This document shows positions 17,881-25,496 of a stretch of 64,000 bases of DNA, piece by piece. The notes below the pieces were generated by a model that saw only the letters and a list, made by a program, of their open reading frames with translations, did not search any database and had not been told where the DNA came from. The stretch spans positions 1 through 64,000 of the forward strand of contig JAGRIE010000012.1 of assembly GCA_020443425.1 (NCBI GenBank). The letters are read 5' to 3'. The translations under genes were made by a program, and so were the position numbers. This DNA comes from Halioglobus sp. (GTDB lineage Bacteria; Pseudomonadota; Gammaproteobacteria; Pseudomonadales; Halieaceae). How positions within the stretch are numbered: position 1 is the stretch's first letter; every line of letters starts with the position of its first letter.

Positions 17881-19779
17881 CTAGGCCTCGCCGTCCTCCA
17901 GTATCGACCAGCGCTCGAACGTGGCCTCCATTTCTGCCTGCACTGACGCCAGCTCATCCAGTGTCTGCTGCACCGTGGCGTGGTCCTGCTGGTAAAAATC
18001 CGCTTTGGCGATCGCGGTTTCCAGCGCCTGTTGGCGCTGTTCCAGGGCTTCAATCACCGCGGGCAGGCTGTCCAGCTCACGCTGCAGCTTATACGACAGT
18101 TTGTTTTTTTTCGGCGCGGCTGCCGCAGGCGGTGTGCCAGCGGACGCCGCGGCGGGGCTGGCTGCGGCGGCACCCTGCTCCGAGCGACCGCTGCGCAGCT
18201 GGCCGCCGCGAGCCTCCCAGTCACTGTAGCCGCCGGCCTGCTCGGTCACCACGCCGTCGCCCTCCAGCACCAGCAGGCTGGTGACGACGTTATCCATGAA
18301 ATCGCGATCGTGGCTCACCAGCAGCACGGTGCCGTCAAAGGTCAGCAGGATCTCCTCCAGCAACTCCAGGGTCTCGATGTCCAGGTCATTGGTCGGCTCG
18401 TCGAGCACCAGCAGGTTGGCCGGCCGGCTGAACAGTTTCGCCAGGATGGCGCGATTCTGTTCACCGCCGGACAGGGCTTTCACCGGTGTGCGCACGCGCT
18501 CGGGACTGAACAGGAAATCCCCGAGATAGGAGATCGCGTGCCGGCGCTTGCCGTTGATTTCGATGAAGTCCTGGCCACCGCAGACGTTGTCTATCAGGTT
18601 TTTCTGCGGGTCCAGCTGGTCGCGCAATTGATCGGAGTAGGCCAGCTCCAGTTTGCTGCCGAACAGGATCTTGCCGGCGTCCGGTTCCAGCTTGCCCAGC
18701 AACAGTTTCACCAGCGTGGACTTGCCGGCGCCATTGGGCCCGACGATACCCACCCGGTCGCCGCGCTGGATAATGGTGGAGACGTCTTTCAATACCACCT
18801 GGCCGCCGAAGCTTTTGTCGACATGCTGCAGTTCCGCGACGATCTTGCCGGACTGGCCCGAGGTTTCGACAGCGAAGTTGGCGCTGCCGGTGCGCTCACG
18901 CCGGTTCTGTCGCTCGGTGCGCAGCGCCTTCAGTGCCCGCACCCGCCCCTCGTTGCGGGTGCGCCGGGCCTTGATACCCTGGCGAATCCACACCTCTTCC
19001 TGTGCCAGCTTTTTGTCGAACAGTTCATTGGCCCGCTCTTCGGCTTCCAGTTGCTGCTCGCGGTGGCGCAGGAAACCCTGGTAATCACCGCGCCACTGGG
19101 TCAGGTGACCCCTGTCGAGCTCAGCGATACTGTTGGCCACATTTTGCAGGAAGCGCCGGTCGTGGGTGATCAGGATAATGGCGCCGGAGAAACTGGCGAG
19201 CTGCTCTTCCAGCCAGCGTATCGCGGGGATATCCAGGTGGTTGGTCGGCTCATCCAGCAGCAGCAGGTCCGGCTGGCTCACCAGCGCCTGTGCCAGCGCC
19301 ACGCGGCGACGCCAGCCGCCGGAGAGCTGACCCATAGTAGCTTCGGCAGGCAGCTGCAGCTGGCTGATAGTGGTTTCAACACGCTGCTGCAACTGCCAGC
19401 CATCGGCCGCTTCCAGTTGCGTCTGCACGCGCGACAACATCGCCATATCCGGTTGCTCGGCCTGTACCAGTCGGTGGTATTCGCTCAGCAGGCGCCCGGC
19501 ATCGGCCAGTCCCGCAGCGACCACATCGTATACCGAGAGTTCATCCGCCTCCGGGAGGGTCTGTTGCAGGCGGGCGATACGCGTGCCGGGGCGCACCCAG
19601 CGCTCGCCGGAATCTGCGCTCAACTCTCCCGCCAGTACCTTTAGCAAGGTGGTTTTCCCGGTGCCGTTACGACCCAGCAGGCCGAGCTTCTCACCTTTGG
19701 TGATACTGAGGCTGACCTGATCCAGAATAACCTGGGTACCGTATTGCAGGTGAGCTGAGTCGAGACGAAGTAGGGGCAT
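17881..19779 (-). CDS. uup: ABC-F ATPase Uup
   Basis: Cytosolic ABC-F protein with tandem ABC domains and no membrane part, acting on ribosomes and linked to precise transposon excision and ribosome assembly. Domain 1 has Walker A GLLGRNGTGKTT (near 36), signature QLSGGWRRR and Walker B LLLLDEPTNHLD; domain 2 has GIVGPNGAGKST, ALSGGEQNR and LLVLDEPTNDLD. The C-terminal 90 residues after an Ala/Pro-rich linker form the coiled-coil DNA-binding domain (KLSYKLQRELDSLP) that distinguishes Uup from EttA and YheS. Length 632. The ATG at 19779 (MPLLRLDS) is preferred to the one four codons earlier. Confidence 0.94.
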   Translation of the reverse strand: MPLLRLDSAHLQYGTQVILDQVSLSITKGEKLGLLGRNGTGKTTLLKVLAGELSADSGERWVRPGTRIARLQQTLPEADELSVYDVVAAGLADAGRLLSEYHRLVQAEQPDMAMLSRVQTQLEAADGWQLQQRVETTISQLQLPAEATMGQLSGGWRRRVALAQALVSQPDLLLLDEPTNHLDIPAIRWLEEQLASFSGAIILITHDRRFLQNVANSIAELDRGHLTQWRGDYQGFLRHREQQLEAEERANELFDKKLAQEEVWIRQGIKARRTRNEGRVRALKALRTERQNRRERTGSANFAVETSGQSGKIVAELQHVDKSFGGQVVLKDVSTIIQRGDRVGIVGPNGAGKSTLVKLLLGKLEPDAGKILFGSKLELAYSDQLRDQLDPQKNLIDNVCGGQDFIEINGKRRHAISYLGDFLFSPERVRTPVKALSGGEQNRAILAKLFSRPANLLVLDEPTNDLDIETLELLEEILLTFDGTVLLVSHDRDFMDNVVTSLLVLEGDGVVTEQAGGYSDWEARGGQLRSGRSEQGAAAASPAAASAGTPPAAAAPKKNKLSYKLQRELDSLPAVIEALEQRQQALETAIAKADFYQQDHATVQQTLDELASVQAEMEATFERWSILEDGEA

Positions 19780-19809
19780 TGCCGGGCACACAGTGTCTTG
19801 GGGACGCGC

Positions 19810-19815
19810 ATTCTA
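19810..19815 (-). promoter_or_regulatory. Candidate -10 element of uup
   Basis: TAGAAT followed by GCGCG on the minus strand, 31 bp before the uup ATG at 19779, in the 143-bp divergent region shared with the mechanosensitive channel gene. Confidence 0.35.
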
Positions 19816-19922
19816 CGCCAGCAAGCACTGCGCTGGCCACATTTGGGCAACCGGTATAGAGTGGCCCAGTGAACAGGTCGTGAAGACCTTCAGGCGCTGT
19901 AGCGCATCGCCCAGGGGATACC

Positions 19923-22900
19923 ATGCTAAGATTTCTGACCTTTTTGGTGCTGTTGGCCGGCGCCCCTGCCTGGAGCGAGGTGACGGCGCCGGGGGTGACC
20001 ACGGCGCAGCTGGATGCGGCGGTCGCCAGTGTCACCGCCAACCTGCCGGAGAGCGACCCGCAGCGCGCCGAATTGCTGGCGTCCTACGCCGACACCCGGT
20101 CGGCCCTGTCCAACTACGCGACATTCAGCCAGCAACTGGAAAACTACAGCCAGGCCAGGGCCAATGCGATGCAGGAGGCCGAGGCGATAAAGCGCCAACT
20201 GGTGCTGGATCACCAGTCTCCCCAGGACTCCGAGGTGACGCTGCAGGACGTGTCCCTGCCCGAGCTGGAGCAGATCATCCAGGTCGACAGGTCCGAACTG
20301 GAGGCGAACAAGAAAAACCTGACAGATATTCGCGCGGCGATAGATGCGTTGTCGGTGCGGCCTGTGGAAGTGCGCTCGCGCGTGACGGAGCTGGCGTCAC
20401 TCGCCGCGCAGCTGGAGTCCCAGATAAGCGCGCTGGCCGATTCGGCGCCCGGCAACAGCGCCGACCAGGCCGCTCTGTGGCGGTCCACTGCGCAGTTTGC
20501 CAGCGTCAGCATGGAGAAGGCCGCGCTGGAGGAGGAGTTACTCAGCCAACCCATGCGCCTGGAGCTGCTCAAGGCCCAGCTCGACAGAACCAGTTACACG
20601 GTCGCACAGTTGGAAAAGCGCGCGCGGTTGTTGAACCAGCGCGCCAGCAAACTGCGCGAGGGTGAGGCGATGCGGGCACAGGCCTCGGCGGACCTGGCGC
20701 TGGCCAGCACCCAGGGCAAGCACCCGCTGCTCAGGCGGCTCGCCGATGACAATGCGGCGCTCACCAAAACCTTCAGTGCCAGGAACCGGGACATCGAATC
20801 GGCAGAGACGCAGGACGGTGAGATCCGCGGCGCCGCCGAACAGCTCGAGATGGACCTGACTTCGATTGAGCACAAGCTGGAATTGCTCGGCATGAGCACC
20901 GTGGTCGGCGATATTTTGCGCGAGCGCCAAGCGCAGTTGCCAGCGCACGGCGAGCTTGCCCAACAGATTTCCGACAACGCGGATAGCATCAGGGCGTCAA
21001 GCCTGCGGCAGGTCGAGTTGGAGGATGAACGCCGCCTGCTGCGCAATCCCGGTCAATACGTGTTCGAACTTCTCGATGGCTTGGCTCCGGAAGTCGCAGA
21101 GGAGATGAAAGCTGACGTCATAGAGCTGGTGCACAGTCGCCGGGAGTTGGTGCGTAAAGCCACCGATCTGGAAAACACCTACGCTCATGCGCTGGGCGAC
21201 CTCGATTTTGCCCTGCGCAGGTATGTGCTGGCGGTGGATGCCTATCGCGATTTCATCTCGGCGCGACTGCTGTGGATTCCGTCCCGCGACCGATTCGGTC
21301 TTTTCTACGGAGAAATCGGTGAGCTGGAGAAGCAGCTCGATGAGTTATTCGTCCCCTCTCGCTGGATGCGAGTGCTGCAAGGATTGCCGTCACACTTGCT
21401 CGCACAGCCCGTGATTGGGGTGTTCCTGATGCTGGTTGCGGGCCTTGTCTACGCCGGGCCGCGGCTGCGGCATCAGCTGATGGTGACAGGTAAGCAGGTC
21501 GGCTATGTCCGCTCCGACAGTTTTGTCAGTACCCTGCAGGCGCTCGGCCTTACAGCGCTGCTGTCGGTGAAATGGCCGCTGTTGATGTTGACGGTGGCAT
21601 GGCTGTTCGAGGTGCGCACTGAGGAGTCAGAGCTGGCCACCGCCCTCTATCTGTCCCTGCTGCGTACAGCGCCGTATTTCTGGGGGCTGGAATTCCTGCG
21701 TATTGCCCTGTTGCCCAAGGGCCTGGTGGATGTGCATTTTCGCTGGCCAGCCAATCTTGTGTCGAGTCTGCACCGGCAGGTCGGCACACTGGAGATGACA
21801 CTGCTTCCCGGCGCCGTAATGGTGGTGTTTTTCCTCAGTCTTTACCCGCGCAGCGTCGGCGGCTTTCTCGGCACCCTGGCGGTGGTGCTGGTGCTGTGTT
21901 CGATCGCGTATTTCTTCCACCGCCTGCCGGAATTTGTACACAGCAAGATGCAGACAATCTTTCGCGACAAAGCCAGCGTCGAAAACCCGTTCTGGGCGCG
22001 ACTGCTGCGCAGCCTGTTGATCTGGATACCGGTGGGCGCGGTGCTCGCAGTTTTCCTCGGCTACACCTTCACCGCGATCGAGGTTGCGCTGTTGCTGGTG
22101 AGGACGTTTGTGCTGCTCAGCTGCATCCTGATCGTGCATGAAATCGGCTCGCGCTGGCTGGGTCTCACCCGGCGCAAAATGGCCTACGAGGTGAAGCAGG
22201 AATTGGTCAGGAGCAGTGGTGAGGACGTCGAACCCAATATTGAGAATGAGATTCTGGAAAATGATCCGGACCTGCTGAATGATGAAGGCACGAAACTGCT
22301 GAACCTGCTCACGCTGTTTGCCGGCCTGCTCGGTGTGGCCTGGATCTGGGCGGAGGTGTTTCCGGCACTGAATATCCTGGACTCGTTCAGCCTGTGGCAC
22401 CAGACCATCACGGTCGATGGTCGCGATATCACCGATCCGGTCACCCTGCTCGAAGTGCTGAAGGCGCTGATTTTCACTGCCATGGGTATTGTCGCCCTGC
22501 GCCGGATTCCCGGGCTGTTCGAGATCTTCCTGCGACAGAAGATGCAGGTCTCTGCCGCCTCAGCCTACGCCCTGACCCGCGTGTTCCAGTACAGCGCCAC
22601 GATGCTGCTGGTGATTGTGGTGGTGGGCTCCCTGGGGGTCAGCTGGTCGTCATTGCAGTGGGCCGTGGCCGCGCTGAGCCTGGGCATCGGCTTCGGTTTA
22701 CAGGAAATCGTCGCCAACTTTATCAGCGGCCTTATTATCCTGTTTGAGCAGCCGATTCGACTGGGTGACACGGTCACCGTCGGCGATGTCTCGGGAACCG
22801 TGACCCGGATACAGATGCGCGCCACCACCATTCGCGATTATGACCGCCGCGAGCTACTGGTGCCGAACAAGGAATTCATCACCAGCCGGCTGCTGAACTG

Positions 22901-23258
22901 GTCCCTGTCCGACTCAGTGACCCGAAGGATTATCCAGGTCGGGGTCGCCTACGGCACGGATATGGACGAGGCCATGGATATCGTGCGCGATGTAGCGCGC
23001 AGGCATCCGCTGGTGATGGCGAACCCGGAGGCCACGATCACATTCGATGAGTTCGGCGACAACAGCCTGCTGATCTGCCTGCGCTACTACATCGAGCAAC
23101 TGGACAAGCGACTGGCGGTCGACAGCGAACTGCGACTGCAGATCAATCGTCGGTTCAATGAGGCCGGCATTTCGATTGCCTTCCCGCAGCGCGATCTGCA
23201 TATCGATACCACCGAGCCGCTGGAAATCAGGATGCTGAAACCCGACCATGGCGATTGA
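19923..23258 (+). CDS. Large MscK/KefA-like mechanosensitive channel
   Basis: Inner-membrane mechanosensitive channel of 1111 residues that would release solutes on hypo-osmotic shock. A signal peptide (LRFLTFLVLLAGAPAWSEV) leads to a periplasmic region of about 450 residues with long coiled coils (20-480), then about eight hydrophobic segments at 490-850, and the conserved MscS core: pore helix LSLGIGFGLQEIVANFISGLIILFEQPIR region near 925-950, the beta domain (GDTVTVGDVSGTVTRIQ) and C-terminal alpha/beta domain. The domain order matches MscK rather than MscS. A good AGGGGA ribosome binding site precedes the ATG. Divergent from uup; ctaA follows 63 bp downstream. Confidence 0.9.
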   Translation: MLRFLTFLVLLAGAPAWSEVTAPGVTTAQLDAAVASVTANLPESDPQRAELLASYADTRSALSNYATFSQQLENYSQARANAMQEAEAIKRQLVLDHQSPQDSEVTLQDVSLPELEQIIQVDRSELEANKKNLTDIRAAIDALSVRPVEVRSRVTELASLAAQLESQISALADSAPGNSADQAALWRSTAQFASVSMEKAALEEELLSQPMRLELLKAQLDRTSYTVAQLEKRARLLNQRASKLREGEAMRAQASADLALASTQGKHPLLRRLADDNAALTKTFSARNRDIESAETQDGEIRGAAEQLEMDLTSIEHKLELLGMSTVVGDILRERQAQLPAHGELAQQISDNADSIRASSLRQVELEDERRLLRNPGQYVFELLDGLAPEVAEEMKADVIELVHSRRELVRKATDLENTYAHALGDLDFALRRYVLAVDAYRDFISARLLWIPSRDRFGLFYGEIGELEKQLDELFVPSRWMRVLQGLPSHLLAQPVIGVFLMLVAGLVYAGPRLRHQLMVTGKQVGYVRSDSFVSTLQALGLTALLSVKWPLLMLTVAWLFEVRTEESELATALYLSLLRTAPYFWGLEFLRIALLPKGLVDVHFRWPANLVSSLHRQVGTLEMTLLPGAVMVVFFLSLYPRSVGGFLGTLAVVLVLCSIAYFFHRLPEFVHSKMQTIFRDKASVENPFWARLLRSLLIWIPVGAVLAVFLGYTFTAIEVALLLVRTFVLLSCILIVHEIGSRWLGLTRRKMAYEVKQELVRSSGEDVEPNIENEILENDPDLLNDEGTKLLNLLTLFAGLLGVAWIWAEVFPALNILDSFSLWHQTITVDGRDITDPVTLLEVLKALIFTAMGIVALRRIPGLFEIFLRQKMQVSAASAYALTRVFQYSATMLLVIVVVGSLGVSWSSLQWAVAALSLGIGFGLQEIVANFISGLIILFEQPIRLGDTVTVGDVSGTVTRIQMRATTIRDYDRRELLVPNKEFITSRLLNWSLSDSVTRRIIQVGVAYGTDMDEAMDIVRDVARRHPLVMANPEATITFDEFGDNSLLICLRYYIEQLDKRLAVDSELRLQINRRFNEAGISIAFPQRDLHIDTTEPLEIRMLKPDHGD

Positions 23259-23321
23259 AGGTGCAGCACTTGGGAAAAGAATCTGGCAGAATAGCCCCCA
23301 TTTTTTAGTGATCAGGCCGCT

Positions 23322-24362
23322 ATGACTTCCATTGAACAATCCCGTTATGACCGCCAGGTCGCGAATTGGCTGATTTTCTGCGCGGTCGTCGTTTTCGCGA
23401 TGATTTTGCTCGGCGGGGTCACCCGGCTGACGAATTCGGGCCTGTCCATTGTGGAATGGAAGCCGCTGGTGGGAGCGATACCGCCGCTGAGTGAGCAGGA
23501 TTGGCAGGACACATTCGCCAAGTACCAGCAGTATCCCGAGTACCAGAAGATCAACCACGGCATGAGCCTGCATGAATTCAAGATGATTTTCATGTATGAG
23601 TACCTGCACCGCCTGCTGGGACGGCTGATCGGGGTGTTGTTCGCGCTGCCGATGATTTACTTCGCCGTCCGCGGCCGCCTGCGTCCCGGACTGGCGCCCG
23701 GGCTGGTGATGCTGTTCTTCATGGGCGGGCTGCAGGGCCTGCTGGGCTGGTATATGGTGAAAAGCGGGCTGGTCGACAATCCGCGCGTCAGCCAGTACCG
23801 CCTCACCGCACACCTGGGTGTGGCCGTGGCCATTTACGCCTATATGCTGTGGCTGGCCTTTGAACTGCTGTTCTCGCGCGACACAGGCTCCGGCGCCGCG
23901 CCGAGGCAGGGTGGCCGCTGGACGCTGGCGCTGGTGGCGCTTGTGTATCTGATGATCCTGTCGGGAGGGCTGGTGGCGGGAACCGATGCCGGTTTCGCCT
24001 ATTCCACCTGGCCGCTGATGGGCGACTCATTCATACCGCCCGGACTCTACGCGACGACGCCCGCATGGCTGGCCGCGTTTGAGGACATTACGACCATACA
24101 GTTCAACCACCGGATGTTTGCCTACGCCCTGTTCGCTGTGCTGATGGTGTCGATGGTCCGGGTGTACCGCAACTCTACCCGGCGCCGTGCCAGGCTGGCG
24201 TCGATGCTGGTGGTGGTGGCCCTGTGTATCCAGGTGATACTGGGGATCAGTACGCTGTTATTGCATGTGCCGGTGGCGCTGGGAACGGCGCACCAGGGCG
24301 GTGCGGTACTGCTGTTGACGGCGACGTTGTTCCTGAGCCACGTACAGTTGCGTCAGTCCTGA
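23322..24362 (+). CDS. ctaA: Heme A synthase (CtaA/COX15)
   Basis: Integral membrane enzyme that oxidises the methyl at C8 of heme O to give heme A for aa3-type cytochrome oxidase. The 346 residues form eight membrane helices. The conserved His residues are visible in FMYEYLHRLLGRLIG (near 100), in the central LTAHLGVAV, in TIQFNHRMFAY (near 265) and in LGTAHQGGAVLL (near 330). The N-terminal LGGVTRLTNSGLSIVEWKP is the COX15-type (type 2) signature of proteobacteria and mitochondria. It is not next to cox or ctaB genes here, so the oxidase must be encoded elsewhere. A CAGAAT-AGCCCC element 30 bp upstream may be its -10. Confidence 0.96.
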   Translation: MTSIEQSRYDRQVANWLIFCAVVVFAMILLGGVTRLTNSGLSIVEWKPLVGAIPPLSEQDWQDTFAKYQQYPEYQKINHGMSLHEFKMIFMYEYLHRLLGRLIGVLFALPMIYFAVRGRLRPGLAPGLVMLFFMGGLQGLLGWYMVKSGLVDNPRVSQYRLTAHLGVAVAIYAYMLWLAFELLFSRDTGSGAAPRQGGRWTLALVALVYLMILSGGLVAGTDAGFAYSTWPLMGDSFIPPGLYATTPAWLAAFEDITTIQFNHRMFAYALFAVLMVSMVRVYRNSTRRRARLASMLVVVALCIQVILGISTLLLHVPVALGTAHQGGAVLLLTATLFLSHVQLRQS

Positions 24363-24381
24363 CGCTGGTGGCGGTGCAGGC

Positions 24382-24397
24382 CCGGCGGTATCGCCGG
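24382..24397. terminator. Hairpin between convergent genes
   Basis: Perfect 6-bp GC stem (CCGGCG / CGCCGG) with a GTAT loop, 20 bp after the ctaA stop and 8 bp before the stop of the facing small gene. It has no T-run, so its role as a bidirectional terminator is a guess from position. Confidence 0.35.
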
Positions 24398-24404
24398 TGT
24401 CCTG

Positions 24405-24626
24405 TCACCAGAATTTCGGCAGTACATCCTCGGCGCGGCGGCCCACATTTTCGCGACGATCCTGCGAGGTGAGGTTAAACCGGACATCGACACGACGATC
24501 TTTGCCCTGGCGCCGGTTTCCCATGCGGCGGTCAACACCTTCGTATTTTTGCGTCTGGTTCTCTGCCACGCCGAGCACGAAGCGGTCCGGGTCCCGTGTG
24601 TAAAATGAAGCTCTTTCCGCAGACAT
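24405..24626 (-). CDS. Small Arg-Arg-rich protein (73 residues)
   Basis: Basic soluble protein of unknown function. Its middle repeats the pattern DRR or NRR about every five to ten residues (VDRRMGNRRQGKDRRVDV, then SQDRRENVGRR). A strong ribosome binding site (GAGGAG, 6 bp before the ATG) supports expression. A perfect CRP-type palindrome sits 106 bp upstream with no other gene it could serve in that direction, so catabolite (cAMP) control is plausible. The Arg-pairs suggest nucleic-acid or nucleotide binding; RRxxxDRR runs are seen in several uncharacterised gammaproteobacterial proteins. No signal peptide or membrane segment. Unrelated to the 61-residue protein at 14029. Confidence 0.65.
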   Translation of the reverse strand: MSAERASFYTRDPDRFVLGVAENQTQKYEGVDRRMGNRRQGKDRRVDVRFNLTSQDRRENVGRRAEDVLPKFW

Positions 24627-24731
24627 CGTATTCTCCTCAGGCGTAACATGCAGCGTGCATGCGCAGTCTGATAGAAAAGGCCGGTCAATGCAGCAGGGAG
24701 CCTGCTAAAACCGGGGAATAACGGCGGTATC

Positions 24732-24747
24732 TGTGAGCGCGTTCACA
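24732..24747 (-). promoter_or_regulatory. Perfect CRP/Vfr-type binding site
   Basis: TGTGA-GCGCGT-TCACA matches the CRP consensus TGTGA-N6-TCACA at all ten defined positions. It lies upstream only of the minus-strand 73-residue gene; on the other side is the 3' end of the glycosylase gene. The core promoter between site and gene is not clear by eye. Confidence 0.6.
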
Positions 24748-24827
24748 AGATTGGGCGGCGCTGGCGCCGGCTGTCACCGCGAGAGGCCGTTCTGGTGGGG
24801 CAGGTCAACGGCTGCGCTGGCAGTGGG

Positions 24828-25496
24828 CTACAGCGAGAGTGCGCAGATGCGGCTGATATGGCTGTAGGGGAGCCCGGACTCCTCGTGCCAGTGGTTGAAG
24901 GCGTCCTGGATCAGTTGCAGCTTGCGCTTGCTGACGGGGTTTTCGTCCACATCGACGCCGCTGCGCTGCAGGCAGCGCACGACATCGCCGGTGATGATGA
25001 AGGTGTCCTTGCCCATATTTCTCAGCACGCGCTGGCCGGTCATGCCGCCGAGGCGACTGCCCTGCGCTTTCAGCTGCGCGAACAGGCCGACGAGGTCGTG
25101 CGCGGGCCAGCGCGAGACGAATTTGCCGAAACTTCCATGCGCTCTGGCGATATCCAGAATGAAGCGGGCATTGTCCTGCACGCTCAGCACTTTCTGGCGA
25201 TTGCGAATGATGCGCGGATTCGACGCAAAACGGTCGATCTGCTCGGGGCTCAGCATGATGATCTTGTGTGGGGGAAAACCGAAGAACACGTCTTCAAAAT
25301 CGGCCCATTTATGATCGACCACCCGCCACACAAACCCGGCCTGGAAAACACAGCGGGTCATCTGCGCCAGCCAGCGGTCGTCCTTGCTGCTGGCCAGGGC
25401 CTTTGCACTGCGCACCGCAGGCATCAGGCTGTCGACAGCTGCGGCGCCACCGTGGCGCTCGCAGGCGCGTTGGTGAATGTCTGTGAAGCTCTCCAC
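24828..25496 (-). CDS. DNA-3-methyladenine glycosylase I-like protein
   Basis: Helix-hairpin-helix DNA glycosylase-like protein of 222 residues, resembling the Tag family (COG2818) that removes 3-methyladenine. Seen features: the WLAQMTRCVFQAGFVWRVV region that matches Tag (start of the fold), LSPEQIDRFASNPRIIRNRQKV, and a hairpin region KDTFIITGDVVRCLQRSGVDV. The zinc-binding Cys/His set of E. coli Tag is not evident, so this is a divergent member and its substrate is uncertain. The GTG start directly abuts the TAG stop of the quinoprotein gene, so it is translated as the third gene of the P450 operon. Confidence 0.72.
   Translation of the reverse strand: MESFTDIHQRACERHGGAAAVDSLMPAVRSAKALASSKDDRWLAQMTRCVFQAGFVWRVVDHKWADFEDVFFGFPPHKIIMLSPEQIDRFASNPRIIRNRQKVLSVQDNARFILDIARAHGSFGKFVSRWPAHDLVGLFAQLKAQGSRLGGMTGQRVLRNMGKDTFIITGDVVRCLQRSGVDVDENPVSKRKLQLIQDAFNHWHEESGLPYSHISRICALSL

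Noticed and set aside
17980-19644. 554-codon plus-strand frame opposite uup
   Set aside because: Shadow of the uup codon pattern; no recognisable domain, and Uup has both Walker motifs and signature sequences.
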